A stretch of 64,000 nt of DNA. It comes from Methanothrix soehngenii GP6. GTDB taxonomy: Archaea > Halobacteriota > Methanosarcinia > Methanotrichales > Methanotrichaceae. Below are positions 24,349-33,869 of the stretch, one piece after another; the stretch's first letter is position 1, and every line of letters starts with the position of its first letter. The notes below the pieces were generated by a model. That model was not told the origin of the DNA, made no database searches, and saw only the letters and a list, made by a program, of their open reading frames with translations. The translations under genes and the position numbers were made by a program. The DNA is taken from contig NC_015416.1 of the NCBI RefSeq assembly GCF_000204415.1, positions 2,356,001 to 2,420,000 of the forward strand, read 5' to 3'.

Positions 24349-25223
24349 TCATTCAGGAAGCTCAATCAGATGGCCTTCTGTTGCCAATATCTCACTCCTG
24401 CTTGGCGCTGGATGTGAGTCGCAGCGGTTACTACGAGTGGTTGAAGCGGTCCGAAAAGTTCACTGCGGAGAATAGCGAATCTTCGGATCTGGTTAACCAG
24501 ATTCAAGAGATAGCTTTGGAGTTTCCTTATTACGGGTACAGGAGAATTACAGCAGAACTTCAAAATCGCGGCTATGCGGTCAACCATAAGCGCGTGCTGA
24601 GGCTCATGCGCCAGGAGAAGTTGCTTTGCTATAAGAAGAAGTTCAAGCCGGTAACAACCGATTCCACTCATGGTCTGCCGGTCTATCCTAACCTTCTAAA
24701 AGGCAGGGAAATCACGGGACTGAACCAGGCATGGGCTTCTGATATCACTTATGTCCAGCTGCAGCACGAGCATATCTTTCTCGCGGTTATCCTGGATCTC
24801 TACAGCAGAAAGTGCATCGGGTGGGAGCTGAGCAGGAGCATAAGAAGCGATCTGGCCATGAGTGCTCTGGCAAAGGCATTGAAGAACCGTTCCAAGGAAT
24901 CCCTTGAGGGTCTTATTCATCATTCTGATCAAGGCGTTCAGTATGCGTCCAAGGATTATGTAGACTGTCTTAAGGCGCATGACATCCAGATCAGCATGTC
25001 GAGAAAAGGAAATCCTTATGACAATGCTTTTGCTGAGAGTTTTATAAAAACACTGAAGGTCGAGGAGGTATATCTCAATGAATATGAGACATTTGAAGAT
25101 GCATTCAGGAACATATGCAACTTTATTGAAAATGTGTACAACCATAAGAGGCTGCATTCAGCTCTCAATTACAGATCTCCGGTTCAGTTCGAAGTGGAGG
25201 TTGCCTTAAATACCATTGCTTAA
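24345..25223 (+). CDS. IS3-family OrfB transposase (integrase core)
   Basis: 292 residues. An HTH_21-like segment (YYGYRRITAELQNRGYAVNH) precedes the retroviral-type rve catalytic core: Asp in AWASDITYVQL, Asp in LIHHSDQGVQYAS and Glu in NAFAESFIKTLKVEEV, then YNHKRLHSALNYRSP at the end. All DDE residues present; intact. Confidence 0.92.
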   Translation: MIIQEAQSDGLLLPISHSCLALDVSRSGYYEWLKRSEKFTAENSESSDLVNQIQEIALEFPYYGYRRITAELQNRGYAVNHKRVLRLMRQEKLLCYKKKFKPVTTDSTHGLPVYPNLLKGREITGLNQAWASDITYVQLQHEHIFLAVILDLYSRKCIGWELSRSIRSDLAMSALAKALKNRSKESLEGLIHHSDQGVQYASKDYVDCLKAHDIQISMSRKGNPYDNAFAESFIKTLKVEEVYLNEYETFEDAFRNICNFIENVYNHKRLHSALNYRSPVQFEVEVALNTIA

Positions 25224-25248
25224 CTATTTGTCCATTATCAGGGGTGCA

Positions 25249-26180
25249 GTCCATTGGGAAAGCTTCAGACCGCCGCTCGAAGCTATGTACAGAAACAATA
25301 CCGAATGCGGCGGTCGACCGAATCTCGATGTGATCGTGATGCTCAAGTCGCTTTTCCTTCAACAGCTTTACAATCTATCCGATGAGTAGCTTGAACGCGA
25401 AATTGCCGATCGCATTTCGTTTAGAGTGTTTCTTGGGACAACGGAGACTGTTCCAGATTCCACAACGATTTGGAAATTTAGAGAACGCCTTGCTGAGAAA
25501 GGAGTAGACCAGAAAATATGGGCTGAGATGCAAAGGCAGCTTGATGCCATGAAACTCAAGGTGCAAAAGGGAATCATGCAGGATGCCACTTTCATAACAT
25601 CGGATCCTGGCCATGCCAACGCAGATACTCCTCGCGGCGATGAGGCCAAAACCCGCGTCATCCAAGCGTTGATGTTTGGAGCTTTCAATAGAACGCAGAT
25701 ACTCCTCGCGGCGATGAGGCCAAAACCCGGCGAAGTAAAGATGGAGCGTGGGCGAAGAAAGGAACTAAATCCTTTTTCGGCTATAAGCTGCATGATGCCA
25801 TGGATGAGAAATTTGGTTTGGTTAGAAGGATCGAGGTCACGGCTGCCAATGTCCATGATAGTCAAGTAGATTTAGCAGAAGAAGGCGAAGTTCGATATGC
25901 TGATAAAGGATATTATGGAGCGAAGACAAAAGGATATGATGCAGCCATGAAAAAGGCAACGCGGGGGCATCCTTTAAATTACAAAGATGAAATGCGCAAC
26001 AAGCGGATCTCAAGCAAAAGATCGCCTGTTGAGAGGTTCTACGCTTTCATCAAATGTGTCTGCAAGTCGGGACATGTCGCTGTTACCACGATTCCAAGGG
26101 TTAGAGTCAAGATGATAATCACAGGTATCGTTTTCAATGCTTATCATTTGGCCTCGGCCAAATGCAAATTGCAGGCATAG
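25249..26180 (+). pseudogene. Wrecked IS5-family transposase
   Basis: Homologous to the intact copy at 7615-8673 (GGRPNLDVIVMLKS, DRISFRVFLGTTE, GIMQDATFITSDPG, RYADKGYYGAKTKGYDAAMK, RSPVERFYAFIK). Three lesions: the N-terminus is removed by the IS3 element; an in-frame TAG at 25386-25388 replaces a codon in LSDE*LERE; and a 74-bp duplication (25618-25655 repeated at 25692-25729 with 36 bp between) shifts the frame. Deleting one duplicated unit restores the reading AKTRRSKDGAWAKKG. Confidence 0.85.
25618..25729 (+). repeat. 38-bp direct repeat, 74 bp apart
   Basis: AACGCAGATACTCCTCGCGG... occurs at 25618-25655 and again at 25692-25729, identical across 38 bp. It interrupts the transposase pseudogene. 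Confidence 0.8.
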
Positions 26181-26307
26181 CGGTAGCTATCGAAAAAGTA
26201 TGAAAAATCTGATGAAAATGAGAGATTCCGGAGGCAAGAACAGAGAAAACTAGATCGAAAGCGTAAAAATATTGGCGGTGTTCGTTATGGGGACCATCGA
26301 CCTTAAG

Positions 26308-27321
26308 TTAATCGGAATTCTCCAAAGTATCACATCTCTTGACTATGCGATCGAATTCGGCTCCAACGAAGATCGCTCCAGCGGTAAGATTTGTGAAATA
26401 GGTTATGAGCCTCCAGAGTCCTACCAGAACTCCAAGAAGATAACTGGGAACAAACATGGAATAAAGATAGCTCATGCTGACCTCAGCTATACCACTCCCT
26501 CCCGGGGTTAAGGGAGCCAAACTGATTAATGATACTATTATCTGAGCAGTGATTGAGGAAATTAAGCTGGGATTTCTGCCCAGACCGACGAGCAGAACAG
26601 ACGGAATAAGAAACTCGCAAGCCCATAGAATTATAGTAACAACGAATAAAGTTGGCATCCTGATTCTTTCTCCTGCAAGCGTGATGACCGCCTCCCGGAA
26701 TAACCAGATTTGCTTTTCCACGGCAGTTAGAGTCTTTCCACCTTTCGTCTTTCCTCGAACCCAATTTATTAGTTGTTTTATGCTTTCTGGGTTGTGGATT
26801 AGCATCCAGAGGAAGATCATTAGAAGAATTAGAATTCCAAGAAAAGCCGCTCCTACTTTTAACCCAAGTCCCGGCACCAACTCTTTCAGGAAGAAGCAGA
26901 CGACCAATGCTGATAGGAGGAGAATGCTATCGAGAAGTCGCTCTGCCAATACGATAGCCATCGCAGAGCCATAGCTAAGGCCGTTATCAGCAAGCATTTT
27001 GATCCTCATTGGTTCGCCACCTACAGATGATGGGGTAAGCGAGGCGAGGAAGTTTGAGGCAAGCGTTGTCTTGAAAGCCAAATAGAAACTGATCTTGTGT
27101 CCAATGATAAATGCCAGAAGCTGTATTCTCAAAGACCCGAAAAGCCATGAGAGTAAATGAAGAGACAAGGCCAAAAGCACAAACTTGACTCCAATACTTG
27201 TAAGTACATCATAAGTTATAACAGTGTTTGTTAATTTTAGAATAATAATGATAACGAAGAAACTTATGAGTGATGGTATGAGGACACCCATAGCTCCACT
27301 TTTTCTATAATTGAAAGACAT
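26308..27321 (-). CDS. Flippase-like membrane protein (LPG synthase TM family)
   Basis: 337 residues with about eight hydrophobic segments. The family pattern is seen in SFYLAFKTTLASNFLASLTPSSVGGEPMRI, near residues 78-107, ERLLD at about 127, and the late SLAPLTPGGSGIAEVSMS. Members of this UPF0104/AglD-C-like family (lysylphosphatidylglycerol synthase TM region) are thought to move or assist lipid-linked sugars. First gene of the glycosyl/lipid cluster by position but last in transcription order. A+T-rich. Confidence 0.88.
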   Translation of the reverse strand: MSFNYRKSGAMGVLIPSLISFFVIIIILKLTNTVITYDVLTSIGVKFVLLALSLHLLSWLFGSLRIQLLAFIIGHKISFYLAFKTTLASNFLASLTPSSVGGEPMRIKMLADNGLSYGSAMAIVLAERLLDSILLLSALVVCFFLKELVPGLGLKVGAAFLGILILLMIFLWMLIHNPESIKQLINWVRGKTKGGKTLTAVEKQIWLFREAVITLAGERIRMPTLFVVTIILWACEFLIPSVLLVGLGRNPSLISSITAQIIVSLISLAPLTPGGSGIAEVSMSYLYSMFVPSYLLGVLVGLWRLITYFTNLTAGAIFVGAEFDRIVKRCDTLENSD

Positions 27322-27375
27322 ACTTCATCTCCTTGGTTCGAAATGCAGATTAGGCCACGCTAAAAAGCGAATATA

Positions 27376-28645
27376 TTATAATTCACCATCTGATTTCATC
27401 ATATTCAAGCACCTTAAAACAGAATATGCCGATCTATTAACCCCCAACACATCTCTTTTCGGTGTCGGTTCCAACGCAATATAAATTTTTTATTGGAATA
27501 ATTATATCCCCAAAACCAGAATTAATGCCCCAAGATGCATTTTCAGGAATTAATTCTTGGTAATGTATCATATTTTCTTCGATGTGTGGAATTGTTTTGA
27601 TTATTTCATCGAATGCTTTTTTCCGTATCATTGACCCATTATATTCGCTGGGACGCGTAAATGCGAAACTTACAAGCTGCTTTCCGTTAGGTGCCAGTGA
27701 CGAATCATAATTTGAAGTAGGAACAAACCAGGCATATGGCTCTGAGTCAATCCACATCTCGGAACCGTATTTCGTAAAGATCTCTCCTTTAAGACCTACC
27801 CAGATCGTTAGCGATTTAGCCCTTTTAATAGAAGTCAAATTTTTTATGTACTCTTTTAGCAAGCCATTGACTAGGTTTGGTAAATCTGAGACGAATCCGG
27901 AGTAGATAACTGTTTCACATCCGTAATTGTTGTCATTAGTGCAGACTTGCTCTATTCGCTCATCGCTTCCTATCTTTAAAACATTAGCAATCGTTATTAT
28001 TTTCACTCTGTTCTTAGGAAACGATGATAGGATGGAATTAACTATGTATTGAAGTCCACCCTTTGGATATCCTTGATCTGTGGCTCCATCGGATATTAGC
28101 AAGTCATATAACTCTCCAATACAGGGAACCGGACTTGTATTGTGAGTTTTATTATCAATAAATCTTAAAACTGGGGCATTTTCAATCGAAGTGCTAACCA
28201 TGAAATAACAAATCCAGTCCAAAAATCTTCTCGTCGCGACAGAGATATTTGCGGGAAGAATATACAATATATTAAATAAAGTCGCGATTAGCAATAATCT
28301 ATCCGTGGTAGGAAGCAAACTGAATGTCATCCAGGCATTAATGCTCCAAGGAAACGGCTTTATCTTGCCACCAGTTCTCACATAGCACTTCCAAAAAGGG
28401 ACGAACTGGGGGATAACATCAAAATAGCGATCCATTAATTCCCTTAGTGGTCCTCTTTCCAGCCTAGTTATTGTGTGAGGGCCTGTGTCTACACGATACC
28501 CATCGACTTCATAAGATCTGCATACACCGCCGATATATTCTTCTTTTTCTAATACCAATACACTTTTGTTTTCTTCCGAAATTGCAAGGGCAGATAATAA
28601 TCCGCTAATTCCTGCGCCTATCACTACTACGTCGTATTTATTCAT
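27376..28645 (-). CDS. FAD-dependent oxidoreductase (amine-oxidase/phytoene-desaturase-like), frameshifted near C-terminus
   Basis: About 402 residues to the in-frame stop at 27437. The FAD-binding motif VVVIGAGISGLLSALAIS, then EKEEYIGGVCRSYEVDGYRVDTGPHTI, are classic. The usual C-terminal FAD motif is seen as NLYCVGTDTEKRCVG, but the frame then hits a stop after a G5 run (27441-27445). Removing one G lets it continue VNRSAYSVLRCLNMMKSDGEL to a stop at 27376, the expected family end. So either a sequencing/assembly error or a real one-base frameshift. Similar enzymes desaturate isoprenoids or act as UDP-sugar/protoporphyrinogen-type oxidoreductases; substrate unknown. Confidence 0.8.
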
Positions 28646-28729
28646 AAGTCACCTGATTTTGAGTTGTCCGTTTCCGAAGTTCATTGAAAATCTATGCATA
28701 TACTGCCTTAGCTGAAGATTTTAGATCAC

Positions 28730-29542
28730 TCATTTGTAAACGTATCTCTGAATACCAGAAAGGAACTTGCTTAACGCTTTAAAGTTCTCCAAGCTATCTA
28801 TTGCTCTTTGATCAGGGTTACGTATCGGAACATATTTTTTATATTTTAAATATTTTGATATATACAAATTGCTAATCCTTCCGCTGTCCATCATCCCAAG
28901 CTCGAAATAATACCTGCATAGTCCAATCGCTCCATATGCCTCAAGTCGCCTTGGTGAAGTCACCACTTTTCTTTGGATCAGAAAATATGTCCGACCCTCT
29001 TTTCTTAGCTCTCGACTAAAAAAAGCATCTTCGAGGGCATAATTTTTGAAGCCGCCGACCTTGTAAAAGACGTCCCTTGGCACGCATAGATTTATCCCAA
29101 TGAGACTAACGTTGTCAATTTTTGAATTTAGCCCTAGATAGCAATTGCTAATATATTCGTAGAATTTTGTTTTGATGTCAGCTCCGTCTAATTCAAACGC
29201 CGTAGTCAGCCCGACCACGCCGCTTTCTAGGTACCTGTGAACGGTCTCAAGGTAGTCCTCTTTAATCCTCGTATCCGCGTCTATAAATACTAAATATTTG
29301 CCTTTCGCAAACTCTGCCCCTTGATTCCGGCCCCACCAAATCCCCCTTTTTTCTGATACAATTACCTTGTCAGCGTATTTCCCGGCAATCTTGACCGTGT
29401 TGTCATTACTTCCCCCGTCTGAAACAATTATTTCATAACCATTTCGTGGAAATGTTTGCTCTGAAATCGATTCTAAGCAAGCCCCTATATAAGATTCCTC
29501 ATTTAGTGCGGGCACAATGACTGAAAATTCCATAACAATCAC
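28730..29542 (-). CDS. Family 2 glycosyltransferase
   Basis: 270 residues. The GT-A signature is complete: FSVIVPALNEESYIGACLES at the start, VSDGGSNDNT (nucleotide), RNQGAEFAKGKYLVFIDADTRI (DxD-type DAD), and ALEDAFFSRELRKEG (ED general base). No strong membrane helix, so probably a peripheral cytoplasmic-face enzyme adding a sugar to a lipid or polymer. Lies between the oxidoreductase and a radical SAM relic in the same orientation. Confidence 0.9.
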   Translation of the reverse strand: MIVMEFSVIVPALNEESYIGACLESISEQTFPRNGYEIIVSDGGSNDNTVKIAGKYADKVIVSEKRGIWWGRNQGAEFAKGKYLVFIDADTRIKEDYLETVHRYLESGVVGLTTAFELDGADIKTKFYEYISNCYLGLNSKIDNVSLIGINLCVPRDVFYKVGGFKNYALEDAFFSRELRKEGRTYFLIQRKVVTSPRRLEAYGAIGLCRYYFELGMMDSGRISNLYISKYLKYKKYVPIRNPDQRAIDSLENFKALSKFLSGIQRYVYK

Positions 29543-29770
29543 TTAGTTAATTCTTCTGATCATTTTTAATCGAAGGCGTTGAACTATATTATGGGAACAA
29601 AAAGGGATTATTCTGCCTTCCGGCAGACCATAGTTAATCCCACACTGCTCCAACTTCCCAAATCCATGTTGAATTGATCCTGGGTGGAAAAACCCGATAC
29701 TGCGAGTCTTCCTATCAGCTCCAGCTCGAAGTCTTTTGAAATGGTATCGAAAAAGGGGTCCCTTCCGGAG
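29543..29770 (-). pseudogene. Broken 3' end of a second tetraether-synthase-like radical SAM gene
   Basis: The last ~35 residues (EQCGINYGLPEGRIIPFCSHN) match the C-terminus of the neighbour at 29948 (ERCAIHYALPDGRLIPFCSYN). Upstream parts of the same protein appear in another frame (DPFFDTISKDFELELIGRLA, then FSTQDQFNMDLGSWS), so at least one frameshift and a large deletion have occurred. No radical SAM motif remains. What lies at 29770-29926 is unclear. Confidence 0.6.
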
Positions 29771-29947
29771 GAAGTAACTGCCTGTCTGAGTGTCGGCAGG
29801 CCAGTTATCGTTCATCATCCCAACTACGATCCTATCGGCCTTATCGAGGTGGCCGATGGAGTAATGGGATAGAGCCTCGGATATGATCAAAAGGTCCTTC
29901 GATGTCATCACGGTGGTTTCATGCATAGTGGATAGGCTCCTTGAAAT

Positions 29948-31492
29948 CTACATCTTTGCAAAACTTTTTCCTCCTAAGGGATCACAACGGTGAATAGAAT
30001 TGTAAGAACAGAAGGGAATGAGCCTTCCATCAGGCAGAGCATAGTGTATGGCACACCTCTCAAGCCTTTCCAAATCCATGTTGTATAGATCCTGGAAGTG
30101 CATTATCCCAATGAAGAGAAATCTAGTGTGGAAATCGATCAAAGCCTCTCTGGCACCCTCTATGAACACATTCAGGATCAATTTCTTGAGATTCAGGTTA
30201 TCTGGGACCATGGCTCCATCTATAAACCTGGGAACATCCTTGAGTATCCATCCTTTCATCTTGAGCCTTCCAAGCCTTGATCCATCGAAGTCCGCCACCC
30301 TCTGTCTGACGTTCTCCATGAGTCCTTCAACGTCCAGGAACCTGGTGATGGGAATCATGTGGCCGCCTTGGCAATAGATGTATGTGCCGGCACCACAACA
30401 GGGATGGGCCATAAAAACCGGTTGAGATATGCCCGTTTCAGCCTCTATTAAATGGGATATGGGTTTGACAAAGGGAATCGGATAAAAGTCATCTCGAGTT
30501 ATCTCGTTGTTCGTCTGATCCTCCAGGAGTGCAAGAACATCGGGTATGGTAATCCTCTTAGCCGTCCTCTCTTCCTGATCGATCCTGCCGGCAAAGGAAA
30601 CCGGTTGGAAGTTTACACCCTTGATGATATCAAGTTTTTTAGATGCAAATCTAACTATATCTCCTGCCTGGCCGTCATTTGTGCCCTTGACTAGAGTAGG
30701 AACCAGCACTGTGCTCAAATTCCCTGCCTGACGCAGGTTCTCTATGGCGCGAAGCTTTTGAGGCAGAAGGTTTACGCCCCTAATAGCTTCATAGGGCTCT
30801 GGAGTGACGCCGTCAAACTGCAGATAGACTGTAGAAAGCCCACTTTGGATAAGCTCATGGCATAGATCTGGCCTGGAAGCAAGCACTAGTCCATTAGTTG
30901 CCAACAGGATCTGGGCGAAGCCCATCGTTTTTGCCAGGTAGACAATATCAGGTAGGTCAACCCTCATTGTAGGCTCGCCGCCAGAGAACTGAATTGCAGG
31001 ACAGGGTACTGGTATTTGGTCCCTTAGAACCTGCATCATTGATGCTATCTGGCCTATAGTAGGCTCATTCTTATCATTCCCAGCATCGGCAAAGCATATC
31101 GGACAAGAAAGGTTACACCTGCTGGTAACATCGATGATCCCCAAGAGAGTTCCAGATTTATGATTCTCGCATAAACCGCAATCCAGAGGACAGCCATGAC
31201 TTGTCTTGCTGGACTTATTGATCCTTAAGCCATCGGACCAATAGCTCATGAACCTTCTGTAAATGGCTGCATCTGACCAGTAGATATCTTTAAAATCACC
31301 ATGCTCCTCGCAATGCTTCTCGATCATGACTGCCTCATCCTCTTGAAATATGCGAGCGGATATAACTTCCAAGCAGACAGGGCATAGGGACGAGACGGTT
31401 CTGGCAATGAGGGGCGTTTTGCCATTCATTGGATCTGTCTCTTTAGCTTCCTGAAAACTATGTATATTAATCACATCTTTAATATTATGCAT
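29948..31492 (-). CDS. Tes-like radical SAM protein (tetraether-lipid-synthase family)
   Basis: 514 residues if it begins MHNIKD (31492); a start at 31537 would overlap the glycosyltransferase gene by 44 bp. Three cysteine sites match the Tes/MJ0619 pattern: SLCPVC near 36-40, GCPLDCGLCENH near 100-110, and the radical SAM motif RCNLSCPICFADAG (Cys about 126, 130, 133), followed by QFSGGEPTMRVDLP and VYLQFDGV. A C-terminal Cys group (HPCCGAGTYIYC, IPFCSYN) completes it. Tes joins archaeol tails into membrane-spanning lipids. Here it is embedded among glycosyltransferases, so its substrate may be a glycolipid; that is inference. Confidence 0.82.
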   Translation of the reverse strand: MHNIKDVINIHSFQEAKETDPMNGKTPLIARTVSSLCPVCLEVISARIFQEDEAVMIEKHCEEHGDFKDIYWSDAAIYRRFMSYWSDGLRINKSSKTSHGCPLDCGLCENHKSGTLLGIIDVTSRCNLSCPICFADAGNDKNEPTIGQIASMMQVLRDQIPVPCPAIQFSGGEPTMRVDLPDIVYLAKTMGFAQILLATNGLVLASRPDLCHELIQSGLSTVYLQFDGVTPEPYEAIRGVNLLPQKLRAIENLRQAGNLSTVLVPTLVKGTNDGQAGDIVRFASKKLDIIKGVNFQPVSFAGRIDQEERTAKRITIPDVLALLEDQTNNEITRDDFYPIPFVKPISHLIEAETGISQPVFMAHPCCGAGTYIYCQGGHMIPITRFLDVEGLMENVRQRVADFDGSRLGRLKMKGWILKDVPRFIDGAMVPDNLNLKKLILNVFIEGAREALIDFHTRFLFIGIMHFQDLYNMDLERLERCAIHYALPDGRLIPFCSYNSIHRCDPLGGKSFAKM

Positions 31493-31493
31493 A

Positions 31494-32702
31494 TTATAAC
31501 TCCGGCCTTCTGCGGCTAGATGATGATTGGAGATCACTCGTATTATATCGCTTTAAGGCTTCGTTGTATACATCTTCCGTCTTCGAGGCGATGCTATCCC
31601 ATCTGAATTCGGCGTCGATCCGGTTGTAGCCTTCATAGGCCAGCTTTTTCATTTCATCTGGACTATCGAGCAGGCGGTTGATGCACCAAGCTATGGACTC
31701 AGGTTGGACGTAGGCCAACAGTCCATCTTCGAAATTATTTATTATACTGACCGCCTCAGTAGCGACAACTGGTTTGCAGGCGTCCCATGCCTCTAAAACT
31801 ACAATTCCAAAAGGTTCATTTCTGCTCGGAATACATACAAGATCGCAGGCATTCAAGACTTCTTCCTTCGTAGGACCGCTGACATAACCCAAGAATCTGC
31901 AAGCTTCACCGATACCCAACTCCCAGGCCCTGCGCTCGCATTCAGTCCTCATGCTCCCCTCTCCGATGAAAATGAACTTTACATCACCGCGGTTCTTGAG
32001 TATGAGAGGAATTGACTCCACTAGCAAATCCGGTCCCTTCTGAATGCTCATCCGGCCACAAAAGAATACCATCGGCGTGATTGGAGAGATGCCATATCTC
32101 TCCTTCACCCTTCCTGCATCAAGAATTTGCGGGGTCTTTCTCCTGATAATGCCGTTGGGTATAATGGTGATCTTGCTCTCTGGAATAGAATATATCTGCA
32201 TGAGTTCGTCTTGCATGCGCCTTGTTGTTACGATCATCTGCTGTGATTCGTAACCTCCGAGCCATTCTCTGTGAGATATCTCCTTGGAAATGTCATCGCC
32301 AAAATAGTTTCCATTTCTTCCCCATTCGCTGCTATGTAAAGTAAGGATATACCGAAGGCCGTAGTCGCTCTTTATGCGGTTTAGGGCCTTAACAGGATGC
32401 CAATCGTGACCATGGATTATATCGAACTTTCCGAATATCTTTTGAGCACGCTCAAAGCTCTCAAAGAGAGCATCACACATCTTGTCCATCTGGAAAACTA
32501 TGTTTCCCAAGTTTTCTATGGCAACCCTATGATAATGGACCCCATTGATTATATCATAGACATCGAAGTCACCGCGACGGGTAAAGATATGTACCTCGTG
32601 GCCTCTTTTCACCAGTGCTTCGGACAGCTCAGACACATGAGGTGCTATTCCACCGATTTTTACTGAATACAAACTCTCCCAGGAAAATATACCTACTCTC
32701 AT
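31494..32702 (-). CDS. GT4-family glycosyltransferase
   Basis: 402 residues from MRVGIFSWE at 32702, with GAGG upstream; a longer reading to 32759 adds a non-family tail. The glycogen/starch-synthase-like N-terminus shows KIGGIAPHVSELSEALVKRGHEV, then the UDP-glucose-type C-terminal half: VFFCGRMSIQKGPDLLVES, FIGEGSMR, and CIPSRNEPFGIVVLEAWDACKPVVAT with the EX7E retaining motif. Cytoplasmic retaining glycosyltransferase; acceptor unknown. Ends at 31494 just before the Tes-like gene. Confidence 0.9.
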   Translation of the reverse strand: MRVGIFSWESLYSVKIGGIAPHVSELSEALVKRGHEVHIFTRRGDFDVYDIINGVHYHRVAIENLGNIVFQMDKMCDALFESFERAQKIFGKFDIIHGHDWHPVKALNRIKSDYGLRYILTLHSSEWGRNGNYFGDDISKEISHREWLGGYESQQMIVTTRRMQDELMQIYSIPESKITIIPNGIIRRKTPQILDAGRVKERYGISPITPMVFFCGRMSIQKGPDLLVESIPLILKNRGDVKFIFIGEGSMRTECERRAWELGIGEACRFLGYVSGPTKEEVLNACDLVCIPSRNEPFGIVVLEAWDACKPVVATEAVSIINNFEDGLLAYVQPESIAWCINRLLDSPDEMKKLAYEGYNRIDAEFRWDSIASKTEDVYNEALKRYNTSDLQSSSSRRRPEL

Positions 32703-32820
32703 CTCAGTTCCTCTTTTGCGGGCCCTTTGGAGCATCCGTCTATCAGATCCGCCAATCATTTCCTCACCCAGCAGCTTTTAAAGCCTCTTCAACTTTCTTT
32801 AGAGCTTCAATTGCCTTAGA

Positions 32821-33321
32821 TCACTCCAACGATTCCTTTATCTCATCCAAAGATTGCTTTCTCAGGAAGTCTATCGCTTTCTTTCCCATTTCATAGGATT
32901 GCCTAAGAGAAGCAATTCTCTCCAGCAGATACTTTGCATCATCTCTGCCAGCCAATATGTCTGATTCTGTCTTGTTTAGGGCCTCGCAAAAGAGCTGCAC
33001 CTCTTTGGTAATGGCGTCCAGCATATTAGTTTTGATGGTTTCCGGATCAGTAATCGGTGCATATAGATGCCTTTTATCTCCGGGTATCACAACACGCTTA
33101 ACTAATCCCAGGTTCTTCAATTGGTTCATATTTAAACTCACAGTTGACTTACTGTAGCCGGTGTCCTGCACCAGTTCATCTAAAGTCACTGGATCTTTGG
33201 CCGAAATCGCCAAACCCCTGAGATAACCCGCAGAGTCGCTATATCCCTTGATCCTGGCCCACTGGATACAGGCATTTATGATATGCCTCCTTATATCCCG
33301 ATTCGAAGCCTCACCTTCCAT
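32821..33321 (-). CDS. GbsR/MarR-type winged-helix regulator
   Basis: 166 residues. DNA-binding domain: VTLDELVQDTGYSKSTVSLNMNQLKNLGLVKRV is a standard winged helix at about 44-76, followed by a wing (PGDKRHLYA) and a long helical C-terminus for dimerisation. It is a paralogue of the regulator at 37305 (LAEKTGYSKTTVRSNMNFLENLGM). It precedes the GT4/Tes-like/GT2/oxidoreductase/flippase genes on the same strand, so it may control that cluster or the RDD protein. Confidence 0.85.
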   Translation of the reverse strand: MEGEASNRDIRRHIINACIQWARIKGYSDSAGYLRGLAISAKDPVTLDELVQDTGYSKSTVSLNMNQLKNLGLVKRVVIPGDKRHLYAPITDPETIKTNMLDAITKEVQLFCEALNKTESDILAGRDDAKYLLERIASLRQSYEMGKKAIDFLRKQSLDEIKESLE

Positions 33322-33338
33322 TTAAATCACGGTTCTGT

Positions 33339-33743
33339 CTATTCTATTTCCGTCCGGTTGATGACGATGGTATTAGATATCTTATTGAACAAGCGCTGCC
33401 TGCTCCTTTGAAAGAGAATCAAAGACATTAGGACGTCAACGGGAAGCAGAAATGCCTTTCCAAATGACTCTGCAGCCGCATCTCTAAACCGAATTTGCTC
33501 TCCATAAGGTCCTGTTACAGCTATCTTAAGGAACATCTTCCCCACCGATTGACCTCTGTAGCCTTCCAGTGAAGTCCAATAAATGAACAACAGAGAAGAT
33601 AGAAGCAATATTCCACTAATGGTGAAAACTCCTACCTCTAAGACGATTATGATTTTGTACCATATAAGACAGATAAGAAGGACATCGATCAACCAGGCCC
33701 AGAAACGATCTCCCCAGCTTGACAATACTATTATCTCATCCAT
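33339..33743 (-). CDS. RDD-family membrane protein
   Basis: 134 residues, three to four helices. The RDD signature is visible as GDRFWAWLIDVLLICLIWY (Arg then Asp pair at the N-terminus) and GYRGQSVGKMFLKIAVTG. Function of RDD proteins is poorly defined (some move ions or respond to stress). It precedes the regulator by 17 bp and is probably co-transcribed with it. Confidence 0.85.
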   Translation of the reverse strand: MDEIIVLSSWGDRFWAWLIDVLLICLIWYKIIIVLEVGVFTISGILLLSSLLFIYWTSLEGYRGQSVGKMFLKIAVTGPYGEQIRFRDAAAESFGKAFLLPVDVLMSLILFQRSRQRLFNKISNTIVINRTEIE

Positions 33744-33869
33744 AAGAGCTCCCTTCGATAACCTGATCCCGCTCGTTGTATCCAGATTTTCACATTTTTA
33801 TATCGTGATTTGACCTGATCTTTTAGCCCCCAAAAAAACGGAGGGGGGCCTGGCGCTCAGCAGGCCTCC

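Larger units (their letters stand above)
23963..25248 (+). mobile_element. IS3-family insertion sequence
   Basis: 1286 bp bounded by terminal inverted repeats: left TGAACCCCT...TGGACAAAAAGTTAAGC (23963 on) and right, in reverse complement, TGCACCCCT...TGGACAAATAGTTAAGC (ending 25248). No 3-bp target duplication was seen. It sits immediately before the truncated transposase gene at 25249, so it landed in, and cut off the start of, an IS5-like element. Confidence 0.8.
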
